From: Alistipes timonensis JC136
GTDB lineage: Bacteria > Bacteroidota > Bacteroidia > Bacteroidales > Rikenellaceae
Direction of reading: 5' to 3'
DNA: 64,000 nt
NCBI RefSeq assembly: GCF_900107675.1
Contig: NZ_FNRI01000007.1
Span: 62,001 to 126,000 of the forward strand
The position numbers were made by a program, and so were the translations under genes. The stretch's first letter is position 1, and every line of letters starts with the position of its first letter. Below are positions 7,848 to 15,386 of the stretch, one piece after another. Under the pieces are notes generated by a model. That model searched no databases. It saw nothing but the letters and a program-made list of their open reading frames with translations, and was not told the DNA's origin.

Positions 7848-8729
7848 CTATTCCGTACCCCGTTCGTAGGCGTCAATCATCGAACCGCGCGTACGGTTTA
7901 TAATGCGCGCCCCGAGCGAGCGGGCATAGTCGCGCAGCACCTCGTGGCCGCGGAACAGTTCGGCGACTTCGGCCAGATAGACCGACATGGTATAGGGACG
8001 GTGGGGAACTTTCTGGAAAATCGGCTTCGGGACGGCCGGCGCATCGTCGTAATAGTGCCCGTCGGCACGGCAGAGGCGGTTCTCATCATCCACACACAGC
8101 CCGTCCAACAGCGTGTGGTCCACTCCGTACAGTTCCAGCGTTTTATATCCCAGGAGCAGGGCGACGTATTCGCACACCTGCACCACGGTCCCGAAGTTGG
8201 CGCTTCCGAGGCCGCGGCGGAACAGCCAGAACTCCACGCCGCGAAACCCGCGGTAGAGCTGCGTATGGAACCGGACGATGCGGATATTGAGGTTGGGCAG
8301 CGCGGCGCGGTAGTCGAACCGTTCGGGATTGTAGTACTGCACGTAGAGATTCATCGGCCACGTCACCTTTTCGTCGAGCGCCCGGTAGAGCTCCGCCACC
8401 CGGTCGCGGTAGGCGCTGTCGCGGAAGAACATCGGGTCGGAAAGCACGTAATAGGCGGGCCGCACCGCCTCGAAACGCTCGTCCAGCGCAAAAAAGTTCA
8501 CCGCCATCACGTCCTTCGTCAGGTACTCCCGCCGTTCGATCAGCCGCGGCAGGTCTTCGGCCAGCGAAGGGCCGTTGCCGAGGATCACGGCCGAAGGCTT
8601 CGGCTCACCGACCGTCCCGGCGCGGCCGACGTAGTTGCGGAAATTCTCCTTCACGGCCATCACGGCGAAATAGAGCGCCGTGTCGAACGAGTTGCGGATG
8701 AATGCGAGGATTTTCTCGGATGCGGTCAT
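7848..8729 (-). CDS. Putative GT42-like sialyltransferase / DUF115-type protein
   Basis: A 293-residue protein whose Rossmann-like start, SAVILGNGPSLAEDL, matches the nucleotide-binding opening of bacterial GT42 sialyltransferases (Campylobacter Cst type) and the related DUF115 group. Further down, FGTVVQVCEYVALLLGYKTLELYGVDHT parallels the Cst segment in which an amphipathic helix leads to GYKEIYLSGIDF, and DGHYYDD follows where Cst has its catalytic His region. A link to CMP-sugar transfer is inferred from this similarity and from the CMP-sugar synthetase ending 3 nt away on the other strand. The start is the ATG at 8729; 22 upstream codons run into the promoter. It is divergent from a GT2 gene. 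Confidence 0.55.
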   Translation of the reverse strand: MTASEKILAFIRNSFDTALYFAVMAVKENFRNYVGRAGTVGEPKPSAVILGNGPSLAEDLPRLIERREYLTKDVMAVNFFALDERFEAVRPAYYVLSDPMFFRDSAYRDRVAELYRALDEKVTWPMNLYVQYYNPERFDYRAALPNLNIRIVRFHTQLYRGFRGVEFWLFRRGLGSANFGTVVQVCEYVALLLGYKTLELYGVDHTLLDGLCVDDENRLCRADGHYYDDAPAVPKPIFQKVPHRPYTMSVYLAEVAELFRGHEVLRDYARSLGARIINRTRGSMIDAYERGTE

Positions 8730-8742
8730 CGGAAAGGTTTTA

Positions 8743-8777
8743 TTTGCAAAAGTAGCAAAAGATCGATATCTTCGCAA
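8743..8777. promoter_or_regulatory. Interleaved divergent promoters
   Basis: On the plus strand, TTTG 8743-8746 and TATCTTCG 8767-8774 (spacer 20) drive the GT2 gene. On the minus strand, TTG (8777-8775) and TACTTTTG (8754-8747, spacer 20) drive the GT42-like gene. The two promoters occupy the same 35 bases, so polymerases cannot bind both at once. Confidence 0.65.
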
Positions 8778-8795
8778 CAAAACCTGCCGACACAC

Positions 8796-9725
8796 ATGTC
8801 AAAACCAACGATTTCGGTCGTCATACCCCTCTACAACAAGCAGCGCGAAGTCGCCGCCGCCGTGCGTTCGGCGCTGGCGCAGAGCTACCCGCCCTTGGAG
8901 ATCGTCGTCGTGGACGACGGATCGACCGACGGAAGCGCGGAGGTCGTGCGGCAGATCTCCTCGCCGCTCGTGCGGCTCATCGCACAACCCAACGCCGGGG
9001 TCTGCGTGGCCCGCAACCACGGCATCGCCGAGACCTCGGGCGAATACGTCGCCCTGCTGGACGCCGACGATGCGTGGGAACCGGGGTTCCTGGCCGAAAT
9101 CGCCGCGATGATCGAAGAGTTCCCGGGCTGCGGCATCTACTGCACGGGGTTCTCCATCGTCAGTCACGACGGCATGTTCCCGGCCGAAAGCCCCACGAAA
9201 CGCGGGATCGTCGAAAATTTCTTCCGCGACTCGGCCCACCGCTACATCGCCATTCCCTCGGCCTCGTGCATCCCCCGGCGGGTTTTCGACACCGTGGGCG
9301 GCTTCCCCGAGGGCATGAAGATCGCCGAGGACCTCCACCTCTGGATACGCATTGCCCGCCGCTATCCGGTCTGCTTCTCGCCCGAACGGCTGGTGCGCTA
9401 CTCGCGGGTGGCCTCGAACCGCTCGGCGGCGGTCTACACCCCCGAACAGACCGTCTATTCGTTCGAGGAGCTCTACAATCCCGAAGCCCCCGAGGAGGAC
9501 CGGGAGTTCGTGGCCCGCGCGGCGCTGGGCAAAGCCCTCATTCAGAGCGTCAAAGGCGGCACGAAGGAGGCCCGGCGCGCGGCACGCTTTTTCGGCTGGA
9601 CCCGCACCTACCGCCGCACGCTGCGCAAGGTCCGCGTCCTGAACTCGCTGCCCGTAAGCTGGCGCGGCCCGCTCATCGGGTTCTATAACACGCTGGCGTG
9701 GCGTATCGCCAAAAAAGGCCTATAA
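8796..9725 (+). CDS. Glycosyltransferase family 2
   Basis: A 309-residue GT-A fold glycosyltransferase. The first 110 residues carry the canonical GT2 pattern: SVVIPLYNKQREV, IVVVDDGSTDGS, NAGVCVARNHGI and the metal-binding LLDADDAWEP. A second motif, EDLHLWIRIA, supplies the general-base ED(L) segment. The C-terminal part is basic (RRAARFFGWTRTYRRTLRK) and may sit on the inner membrane; there is no clear membrane span. It probably transfers one sugar during lipopolysaccharide or capsule assembly in the cytoplasm. An esterase follows 13 nt later, suggesting cotranscription. Donor and acceptor are unknown. Confidence 0.9.
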   Translation: MSKPTISVVIPLYNKQREVAAAVRSALAQSYPPLEIVVVDDGSTDGSAEVVRQISSPLVRLIAQPNAGVCVARNHGIAETSGEYVALLDADDAWEPGFLAEIAAMIEEFPGCGIYCTGFSIVSHDGMFPAESPTKRGIVENFFRDSAHRYIAIPSASCIPRRVFDTVGGFPEGMKIAEDLHLWIRIARRYPVCFSPERLVRYSRVASNRSAAVYTPEQTVYSFEELYNPEAPEEDREFVARAALGKALIQSVKGGTKEARRAARFFGWTRTYRRTLRKVRVLNSLPVSWRGPLIGFYNTLAWRIAKKGL

Positions 9726-9738
9726 TCGAACCGTAGCC

Positions 9739-10590
9739 ATGAAATACATCCTGCACATCGCATTGCTTTTCGCAACCGCCGCGTGTCACGCTCAGCAAAC
9801 GCCCCGCTACACGCTCCGTTCAGGCGGCATCGAACGCACCTACCGCCTCCACCTGCCCGAAGGGCTTGCGGAAAACGCTCCGCTGGTCATCGTCCTCCAC
9901 GGTTACGGCGGAGAGGCTCTTCCCGAACGATTCGGCATGAACGAAACCGCCGACCGCCACGGATTCGCCGTCTGCTATCCGCAGGGCGAGCGCGACGGCC
10001 GGGGCAAAACGTGCTGGAACGTCGGTTATCCCTTTCAGGCCGACATGGCCGTAGACGATGTCAGGTTCCTCGACGACCTGATCCGGCACCTGCGGAAAAA
10101 GCACCGTCTGAGCCGCCGCAACGTCTTCTGCACGGGGATGTCCAACGGCGGGGACATGTGTTACCTGCTGGCCTCGCGGCGTCCGGAGACCTATGCGGCG
10201 CTGGGTCCCGTCGCCGGATTCATGTCCGTCGAAATCCTCCGGTCAGACCGCAGTCCGCACCCGGTCCCCCTGTTCGAAATCCACGGAACCGAGGACCGGA
10301 CGACCCTCTGGGAAGGCGATTTGCGAAACGAAGGGGGTTGGGGCGCCTACGTCTCCATCCCCACCGCAGTCAACTACTGGGCCGCGAAGAACAAATGCCC
10401 CGAACAGCGGATCGACACGCTGCCGTCCCGTCCCGGCGACCTGCAGGTCATCGCCCACCGCTACACGGGCGGCACGGACGGCTGCGAGGTGTGGCTCTAC
10501 GAGACAGTCGGCGGCAAACACTCCTGGACGAAAACGGGTGTCGACACATGCGAGGAACTGTGGCGCTTTTTCAGCCGATACGTACGATAA
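9739..10590 (+). CDS. Secreted PHB depolymerase/feruloyl-esterase-like hydrolase
   Basis: A 283-residue alpha/beta hydrolase of the LpqC/Esterase_PHB group, exported by a signal peptide of about 18 residues (hydrophobic LHIALLFATAACHA). An alternative lipoprotein site at the Cys of TAAC is weak. The oxyanion region is VIVLHGYGGEA, the nucleophile serine is in GMSNGG, the acid is near EIHGTED, and the catalytic His is in GGKHSW. Such enzymes cleave acetyl, feruloyl or polyhydroxyalkanoate esters outside the cytoplasm. It lies 13 nt behind the GT2 gene and ends at a bidirectional terminator. The substrate cannot be decided. Confidence 0.85.
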   Translation: MKYILHIALLFATAACHAQQTPRYTLRSGGIERTYRLHLPEGLAENAPLVIVLHGYGGEALPERFGMNETADRHGFAVCYPQGERDGRGKTCWNVGYPFQADMAVDDVRFLDDLIRHLRKKHRLSRRNVFCTGMSNGGDMCYLLASRRPETYAALGPVAGFMSVEILRSDRSPHPVPLFEIHGTEDRTTLWEGDLRNEGGWGAYVSIPTAVNYWAAKNKCPEQRIDTLPSRPGDLQVIAHRYTGGTDGCEVWLYETVGGKHSWTKTGVDTCEELWRFFSRYVR

Positions 10591-10620
10591 AAAAGGGTTC
10601 CTCGCACGAGGAACCCTTTT
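10591..10620. terminator. Bidirectional terminator shared by esterase and clpB
   Basis: A 13-bp perfect stem (10591-10603/10608-10620, AAAAGGGTTCCTC) with a 4-nt loop, with A tracts on one side and T tracts on the other. The esterase stop and the clpB stop directly abut it. Confidence 0.9.
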
Positions 10621-13218
10621 TCAGTTCGAGAACGTAAGGCCGTCCTTGCCGGCGTCGATCGAAATCGGCTTCGAGCGGTCGACATCCCCGGCGAGAATCC
10701 GTTTCGAGAGGTCGTTCACGACGTAACGCTGGATGACACGCTTCACGGGACGCGCTCCGTACAGCGGATCGTAACCCGCGGAAGCGATCCATTCGCGCGC
10801 CTTTTCGGTATACTCCAGCCGGATGCCGTTCTCGGCAAGCATCTTGCTGACGATACCCAGCTGGATATCCACGATGCGCTCGATGTCCTTGTGCGTCAGC
10901 GGCTCGAACATCACGATCTCGTCGATACGGTTCAGGAACTCCGGTTTGAGCTGCTGTTTCAGCAGGTCGATCACCGCCAGACGGGTCTGCTCAACCACCT
11001 CCCCGGGCAGTTTTTTGCCGTTGAAGGCCTCGGCGAAATTCTCCTGAATCACCTGCGACCCCATGTTCGAGGTCATGATGATAATGGTGTTGCGGAAATC
11101 CACCGTACGGCCCTTGTTGTCGGTCAGACGGCCGTCGTCGAGGACCTGCAACAGGATGTTGAAAACATCGGGGTGCGCCTTCTCGATCTCATCGAGCAGC
11201 ACGACCGAGTAGGGTTTGCGACGCACGGCCTCGGTGAGCTGTCCGCCCTCGTCGTATCCGACGTATCCCGGAGGTGCCCCGACCAGCCGCGACACGGCGT
11301 GCCGCTCCTGGTATTCACTCATGTCGATACGCGTCATCATCTGGTCGTCGTTGAACAGGAACTCCGCGAGGGCCTTCGCCAGTTCGGTCTTGCCGACGCC
11401 CGTGGTGCCAAGGAAGATGAACGAACCGATCGGTTTGCGAGGGTCGTTCAGCCCGGCGCGCGAACGGCGCACGGCGTCGGAAATGGCCGCGATGGCCTGC
11501 TCCTGCCCGATGACGCGCTTGTGGAGCTCGTCCTCCATGTGCAGCAGCTTCTCGCGCTCCGAAGCCAGCATCCGCGTCACGGGAATCCCCGTCCAGCGCG
11601 ACACCACCTCGGCGACATCCTGCGCATCGACCTCCTCCTTGATCATCGAGCCGTTGGCCGAGGCGAGTTTATACTCCTCCTGGAAAGCGGCGATCTCCTT
11701 CTCGGCCTCCTGAATCTTGCCGTAGCGGATTTCGGCCACCTTGCCGTAGTCGCCCTGCCGCTCGGCCTGCTGGGCCTCGATCTTCAACGACTCGATCCGG
11801 TCCTTGTTGGCCTGTATCTTCTTCAGCAGGTCGCGCTGGCCCTGCCACTTGGCGCGCATCCCGGCCTCTTTGGCTTTCAATTCTTCGATCTCTTTGGTGA
11901 GATGCGCCACGCGCTCCTTGTCCTTCTCGCGGCGGATGGCCTCGCGCTCGATCTCCAGCTGGCGGACCTTCCGATCGAGGGTGTCGATCTCCTCGGGCAC
12001 GGAGTTCATCTCCAGCCGCAGCCGCGAGGCGGCCTCGTCCACCAGGTCGATGGCCTTGTCGGGCAGGAACCGCGAAGTGATATAGCGCGTCGAGAGTTCG
12101 ACGGCGGCCACGATGGCCTCATCCTTGATCCGCACCTGGTGGTGGTTCTCGTAACGCTCCTTCAGGCCGCGGAGGATCGAAATGGCATCCTCCTGCGTAG
12201 GTTCGTCGACCATCACCTTCTGGAAACGCCGTTCGAGGGCCTTGTCCTGCTCGAAATATTTCTGGAACTCGTCGAGCGTCGTGGCGCCGATGGTCCGCAG
12301 TTCGCCCCGCGCAAGGGCCGGTTTGAGGATGTTCGCGGCATCCATCGCCCCCGACGACTTGCCGGCGCCGACCAGCGTGTGAATCTCGTCGATGAAGAGC
12401 AGTATCTCGCCCTCGCTGGCGGTGACCTCCTGCACGACGGCTTTCAGACGCTCCTCGAACTCGCCCTGATACTTGGCGCCCGCGATCAGGGCCCCCATGT
12501 CGAGCGAATAGATCGACTTCGATTTCAGGTTCTCGGGAACGTCGCCGTCGATGATCCGGCGGGCGATACCCTCGGCGATGGCGGTCTTGCCGACACCGGC
12601 TTCGCCGACGAGGATCGGGTTGTTCTTCGTGCGCCGCGACAGGATTTGCAGCACGCGGCGAATCTCCTCGTCACGGCCGATCACCGGGTCGAGCTTGCCC
12701 GACCGAGCCTGCTCGTTCAGGTTGATGGCGTATTTGCCCAGCGCGTCGAACTGCTGCTCGGAGGTCTGCGAATCGACCGTCGCCCCCTTGCGGAAGGTGC
12801 GGATCGCCTCGATCAACTCCTTCTCCGTCGCGCCGTTGCGTTTCAAAATGTCGGCAGCCGGCCCGCGCTCGGCCACGAGGGCCAGCAGCAGGTGCTCGAC
12901 CGAAGCGTACTTGTCGCCGAAATTCTTCGTAAAGTCCACGGCGCGCTGGATCACCTTCGACGAATCCTGCGCGAAGAACTGGTCACCGCCACCCTCGACC
13001 CGCGGCAGCGCACCCACGGCACGCTCCGTCTCGTCGCGCAGCGAACGCACGTTCACACCGACGCGCCCCAACAGGAACGTCGCCAGCGAATCGTCCTCAC
13101 GGATGAGGACGCTCAGCAGGTGGAGCGGCTCGACAGCCTGCTGTCCCCGCTCCCGCGCAAGGGTGAGCGCCGCTTGCAGCGCCTCCTGCGCTTTGATGGT
13201 AAGAGTGTTGATATTCAT
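10621..13218 (-). CDS. clpB: ATP-dependent chaperone ClpB (Hsp104 family disaggregase)
   Basis: An 865-residue hexameric AAA+ chaperone that pulls polypeptides out of aggregates together with DnaK. Domain order is the usual one: Clp N-domain repeats (1-145), AAA1 with Walker A GEAGVGKT at 205-212 and Walker B LLFIDEIH, the long coiled-coil M domain (about 410-530, rich in Glu/Lys/Arg heptads such as KEIEELKAKEAG), AAA2 with GTTGVGKTELAKAL near residue 605 and VVLLDEIEKAHPDV, then the C-terminal D2 small domain. No ClpP-binding IGF/L loop is expected for this type. The start is ATG 13218; an in-frame ATG 20 codons upstream lies in the leader. The upstream region has repeated GCCAAT elements. 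Confidence 0.97.
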   Translation of the reverse strand: MNINTLTIKAQEALQAALTLARERGQQAVEPLHLLSVLIREDDSLATFLLGRVGVNVRSLRDETERAVGALPRVEGGGDQFFAQDSSKVIQRAVDFTKNFGDKYASVEHLLLALVAERGPAADILKRNGATEKELIEAIRTFRKGATVDSQTSEQQFDALGKYAINLNEQARSGKLDPVIGRDEEIRRVLQILSRRTKNNPILVGEAGVGKTAIAEGIARRIIDGDVPENLKSKSIYSLDMGALIAGAKYQGEFEERLKAVVQEVTASEGEILLFIDEIHTLVGAGKSSGAMDAANILKPALARGELRTIGATTLDEFQKYFEQDKALERRFQKVMVDEPTQEDAISILRGLKERYENHHQVRIKDEAIVAAVELSTRYITSRFLPDKAIDLVDEAASRLRLEMNSVPEEIDTLDRKVRQLEIEREAIRREKDKERVAHLTKEIEELKAKEAGMRAKWQGQRDLLKKIQANKDRIESLKIEAQQAERQGDYGKVAEIRYGKIQEAEKEIAAFQEEYKLASANGSMIKEEVDAQDVAEVVSRWTGIPVTRMLASEREKLLHMEDELHKRVIGQEQAIAAISDAVRRSRAGLNDPRKPIGSFIFLGTTGVGKTELAKALAEFLFNDDQMMTRIDMSEYQERHAVSRLVGAPPGYVGYDEGGQLTEAVRRKPYSVVLLDEIEKAHPDVFNILLQVLDDGRLTDNKGRTVDFRNTIIIMTSNMGSQVIQENFAEAFNGKKLPGEVVEQTRLAVIDLLKQQLKPEFLNRIDEIVMFEPLTHKDIERIVDIQLGIVSKMLAENGIRLEYTEKAREWIASAGYDPLYGARPVKRVIQRYVVNDLSKRILAGDVDRSKPISIDAGKDGLTFSN

Positions 13219-13361
13219 AGTGTTTAAGTTTTGTTTTTCAATCCGTTTCGCTCCTTCTATCCGCAAAACCCCTGCCAATTCTAAATCCAGGACATAGTGT
13301 CATTATTTGTCACATAACAACTGCCAATAACCGCCAATTTGTCGCACCGGAGCACGGCACA

Positions 13362-13395
13362 TAATTTTTAATTCTTAATTTTTAATTCTTAATTC
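13362..13395. repeat. 14-bp AT-rich tandem repeat
   Basis: The unit TAATTTTTAATTCT occurs at 13362-13375 and 13376-13389, with a partial third copy. It sits just upstream of the dnaX -7 box in an otherwise GC-rich region and may act as an UP-like or bent DNA element. Confidence 0.8.
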
Positions 13396-13403
13396 ATATT
13401 TCG

Positions 13404-13411
13404 TATCTTTG
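13404..13411 (+). promoter_or_regulatory. dnaX promoter -7 box
   Basis: TATCTTTG, an exact match to TAnnTTTG, ends 7 nt before the dnaX ATG. No clear TTTG is present at the -33 position; the AT-rich tandem repeat occupies it instead. Confidence 0.65.
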
Positions 13412-13418
13412 CATCACT

Positions 13419-15296
13419 ATGAGTGATTTCATCGTCAGCGCACGCAAATACCGTCCCGCGACCTTCCAGTCGGTCGTCGGGCAGAAACATATCACCTCGA
13501 CGCTCCAAAACGCCATCGAGCGCGGCCAGTTGGCCCACGCCTACCTCTTCTGCGGTCCCCGCGGCGTAGGCAAGACCACCTGCGCCCGCATCTTCGCCAA
13601 GGCCATCAACTGCCTGTCGCCCAACGGCGCCGAGGCGTGCAACGAGTGCGAGTCGTGCCGTTCGTTCAACGAGGGTCGCTCGCTCAACATCCACGAGCTC
13701 GACGCGGCGTCGAACAACTCCGTGGAGGACATCCGCACGCTGATCGAACAGGTGCGCATCATCCCGCAGGTGGGCCGTTACTCGGTGTTCATCATCGACG
13801 AGGTCCACATGCTCTCGGCCGCGGCCTTCAACGCCTTCCTCAAAACCCTCGAGGAGCCGCCCGCACACGCCATCTTCATCCTGGCGACCACCGAGAAACA
13901 CAAGATCATCCCCACGATCCTCTCGCGGTGTCAGATCTACGATTTCAACCGCATCCGCGTCGAAGACTCGGTCGAATACCTCCGGTACATCGCCGCGCAG
14001 GAGGGCGTCACGGCCGACGAAGAGTCGCTGAACCTCATCGCCCAGAAAGCCGACGGCGGCATGCGCGACGCGCTGTCGATGTTCGACAAGGCCGTGTCGT
14101 TCTGCGGCACGGCGCTCGATTACCGCAATGTGGCCCAGACGTTGAACGTGCTGGATTACGATACCTATTTCGGGGTGACGGAGATGCTGTTGGCCGGCAA
14201 CTACGTCGATGCGCTGGTGACCTTCGACACGGTGCTGTCGAAAGGATTCTCGGGCCAGACCTTCATGGCGGGCCTGAACCGCCACATGCGCGACCTGCTG
14301 ATGGCCCGGCAGCCCGACACCCTGCGGCTGATCGAGATGACCGGCACCCTGCTCGAACGATACCGGACGCAGGCGGGCGCCTGCAGTGTCGAGTTCCTGT
14401 TCGGAGCCATCTCCATACTGACGGAGCTCGACGGGAAAATACGGCAATCGTCTAACCAGCGGTTGCTCGTGGAGCTGGGCCTGATGAAAACCGCAGGGCT
14501 CGGCCAAAAAAAAAATGACACCCTGACATCCTCCGGGGAGTATCCGCTTCCCGAACTGACAACTCCCGCGCGGGTCGCGGCATCTGCCCCGACCCCGGCC
14601 AATCCGGCGGCGCCCGCTCCGGCAACTCCCGCGGCAGCGGCGGTCCCGGCGCAGCCCCAACCGGCCCCGGCAGTCCGGCAACAGCCGGAAATGCCGTCCG
14701 AATCCCGGCCCGCGGCACAGCCCCGGCCGGAGACCGTCCCGGCAGCGCAGCCGGCTCAGGCGGTTTCGCAGCAACCCGCGGCACAACCGGAACCCGCGGC
14801 CCCGCAGGTTGTAAAACCGGTCCGGCGGCCGATGATCTCGGGCACGTCGCTCTCGGAACTGCTCGCCTCGGGAGGCAACATTTCGGATGCGGAGAGCCCC
14901 GACGGCGAGGCGGAAGCCGAGCCCGAAACGGTGGAGATCGATCCCGCCTGCGAACAGAAGTTGGAACAGGCCCGGGAAGGCATCCTGAACCTGCTCCGGA
15001 CGAAACGCCCGCGGTTCGTCCCCGCTTTCGAGCTGATGAGCGTCCGGGGCAACACCATTTCCGTAAGCGTCCCGACGACGGAACTGCGCGAAGAGATGCT
15101 CCGCAGCAAGACCGGAATGCTGATGCGTATCGCCGAACTGGCGGGCATCTCGGGAGCCATCGAACTGGAGGTGATCGTCAACGAGGAGATCAGGGCCGCG
15201 CGTCCGATCAAACTGGAAGACCGGGTGAAATACATGACAGAAAAAAACCCGCTCATCGTGGAGCTCCGCAGGGCATTGGACCTCGAGGTTGAGTAA
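13419..15296 (+). CDS. dnaX: DNA polymerase III subunits gamma and tau
   Basis: A 625-residue clamp-loader ATPase. Domain I has Walker A GPRGVGKTT (46-54), a four-Cys zinc module at C65, C74, C77 and C80, Walker B FIIDEVHMLS and the arginine finger in LSRCQIYDF. Domains II and III run to about residue 350. A low-complexity Pro/Ala/Gln linker covers roughly 385-470, then a tau-specific C-terminal domain follows. At codons 363-366 the message contains ten consecutive A (14506-14515). A slip by one nucleotide in either direction meets a stop at once (TGA 14516-14518, or TGA 14524-14526) and would give a 366-368 residue gamma form ending precisely after domain III. See the separate feature and finding. 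Confidence 0.96.
   Translation: MSDFIVSARKYRPATFQSVVGQKHITSTLQNAIERGQLAHAYLFCGPRGVGKTTCARIFAKAINCLSPNGAEACNECESCRSFNEGRSLNIHELDAASNNSVEDIRTLIEQVRIIPQVGRYSVFIIDEVHMLSAAAFNAFLKTLEEPPAHAIFILATTEKHKIIPTILSRCQIYDFNRIRVEDSVEYLRYIAAQEGVTADEESLNLIAQKADGGMRDALSMFDKAVSFCGTALDYRNVAQTLNVLDYDTYFGVTEMLLAGNYVDALVTFDTVLSKGFSGQTFMAGLNRHMRDLLMARQPDTLRLIEMTGTLLERYRTQAGACSVEFLFGAISILTELDGKIRQSSNQRLLVELGLMKTAGLGQKKNDTLTSSGEYPLPELTTPARVAASAPTPANPAAPAPATPAAAAVPAQPQPAPAVRQQPEMPSESRPAAQPRPETVPAAQPAQAVSQQPAAQPEPAAPQVVKPVRRPMISGTSLSELLASGGNISDAESPDGEAEAEPETVEIDPACEQKLEQAREGILNLLRTKRPRFVPAFELMSVRGNTISVSVPTTELREEMLRSKTGMLMRIAELAGISGAIELEVIVNEEIRAARPIKLEDRVKYMTEKNPLIVELRRALDLEVE
14505..14526 (+). promoter_or_regulatory. 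Candidate slippage/frameshift site producing gamma from dnaX
   Basis: Ten A in a row (14506-14515) read in frame 0 as CAA AAA AAA AAT. One extra A, or a -1 ribosomal shift, gives AAA then TGA. One missing A, or a +1 shift, gives ATG ACA CCC TGA. Both truncations fall at the domain III/IV boundary, as in Thermus dnaX. Confidence 0.7.
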
Positions 15297-15386
15297 AAAA
15301 GCGGGATTTACGGGCGGCGGAGCGTTTCCGGGAAAAGTCCCGGCTCCGCGCCCCGAAAGTGAACATAAAATTTAAGTAACGCAATA

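Noticed and set aside
10891..13227. Long plus-strand open frame of 778 codons opposite clpB
   Set aside because: It is the antisense of clpB. High GC and codon bias keep the opposite frame open; its composition (many His, Gln, Leu runs) is not protein-like.
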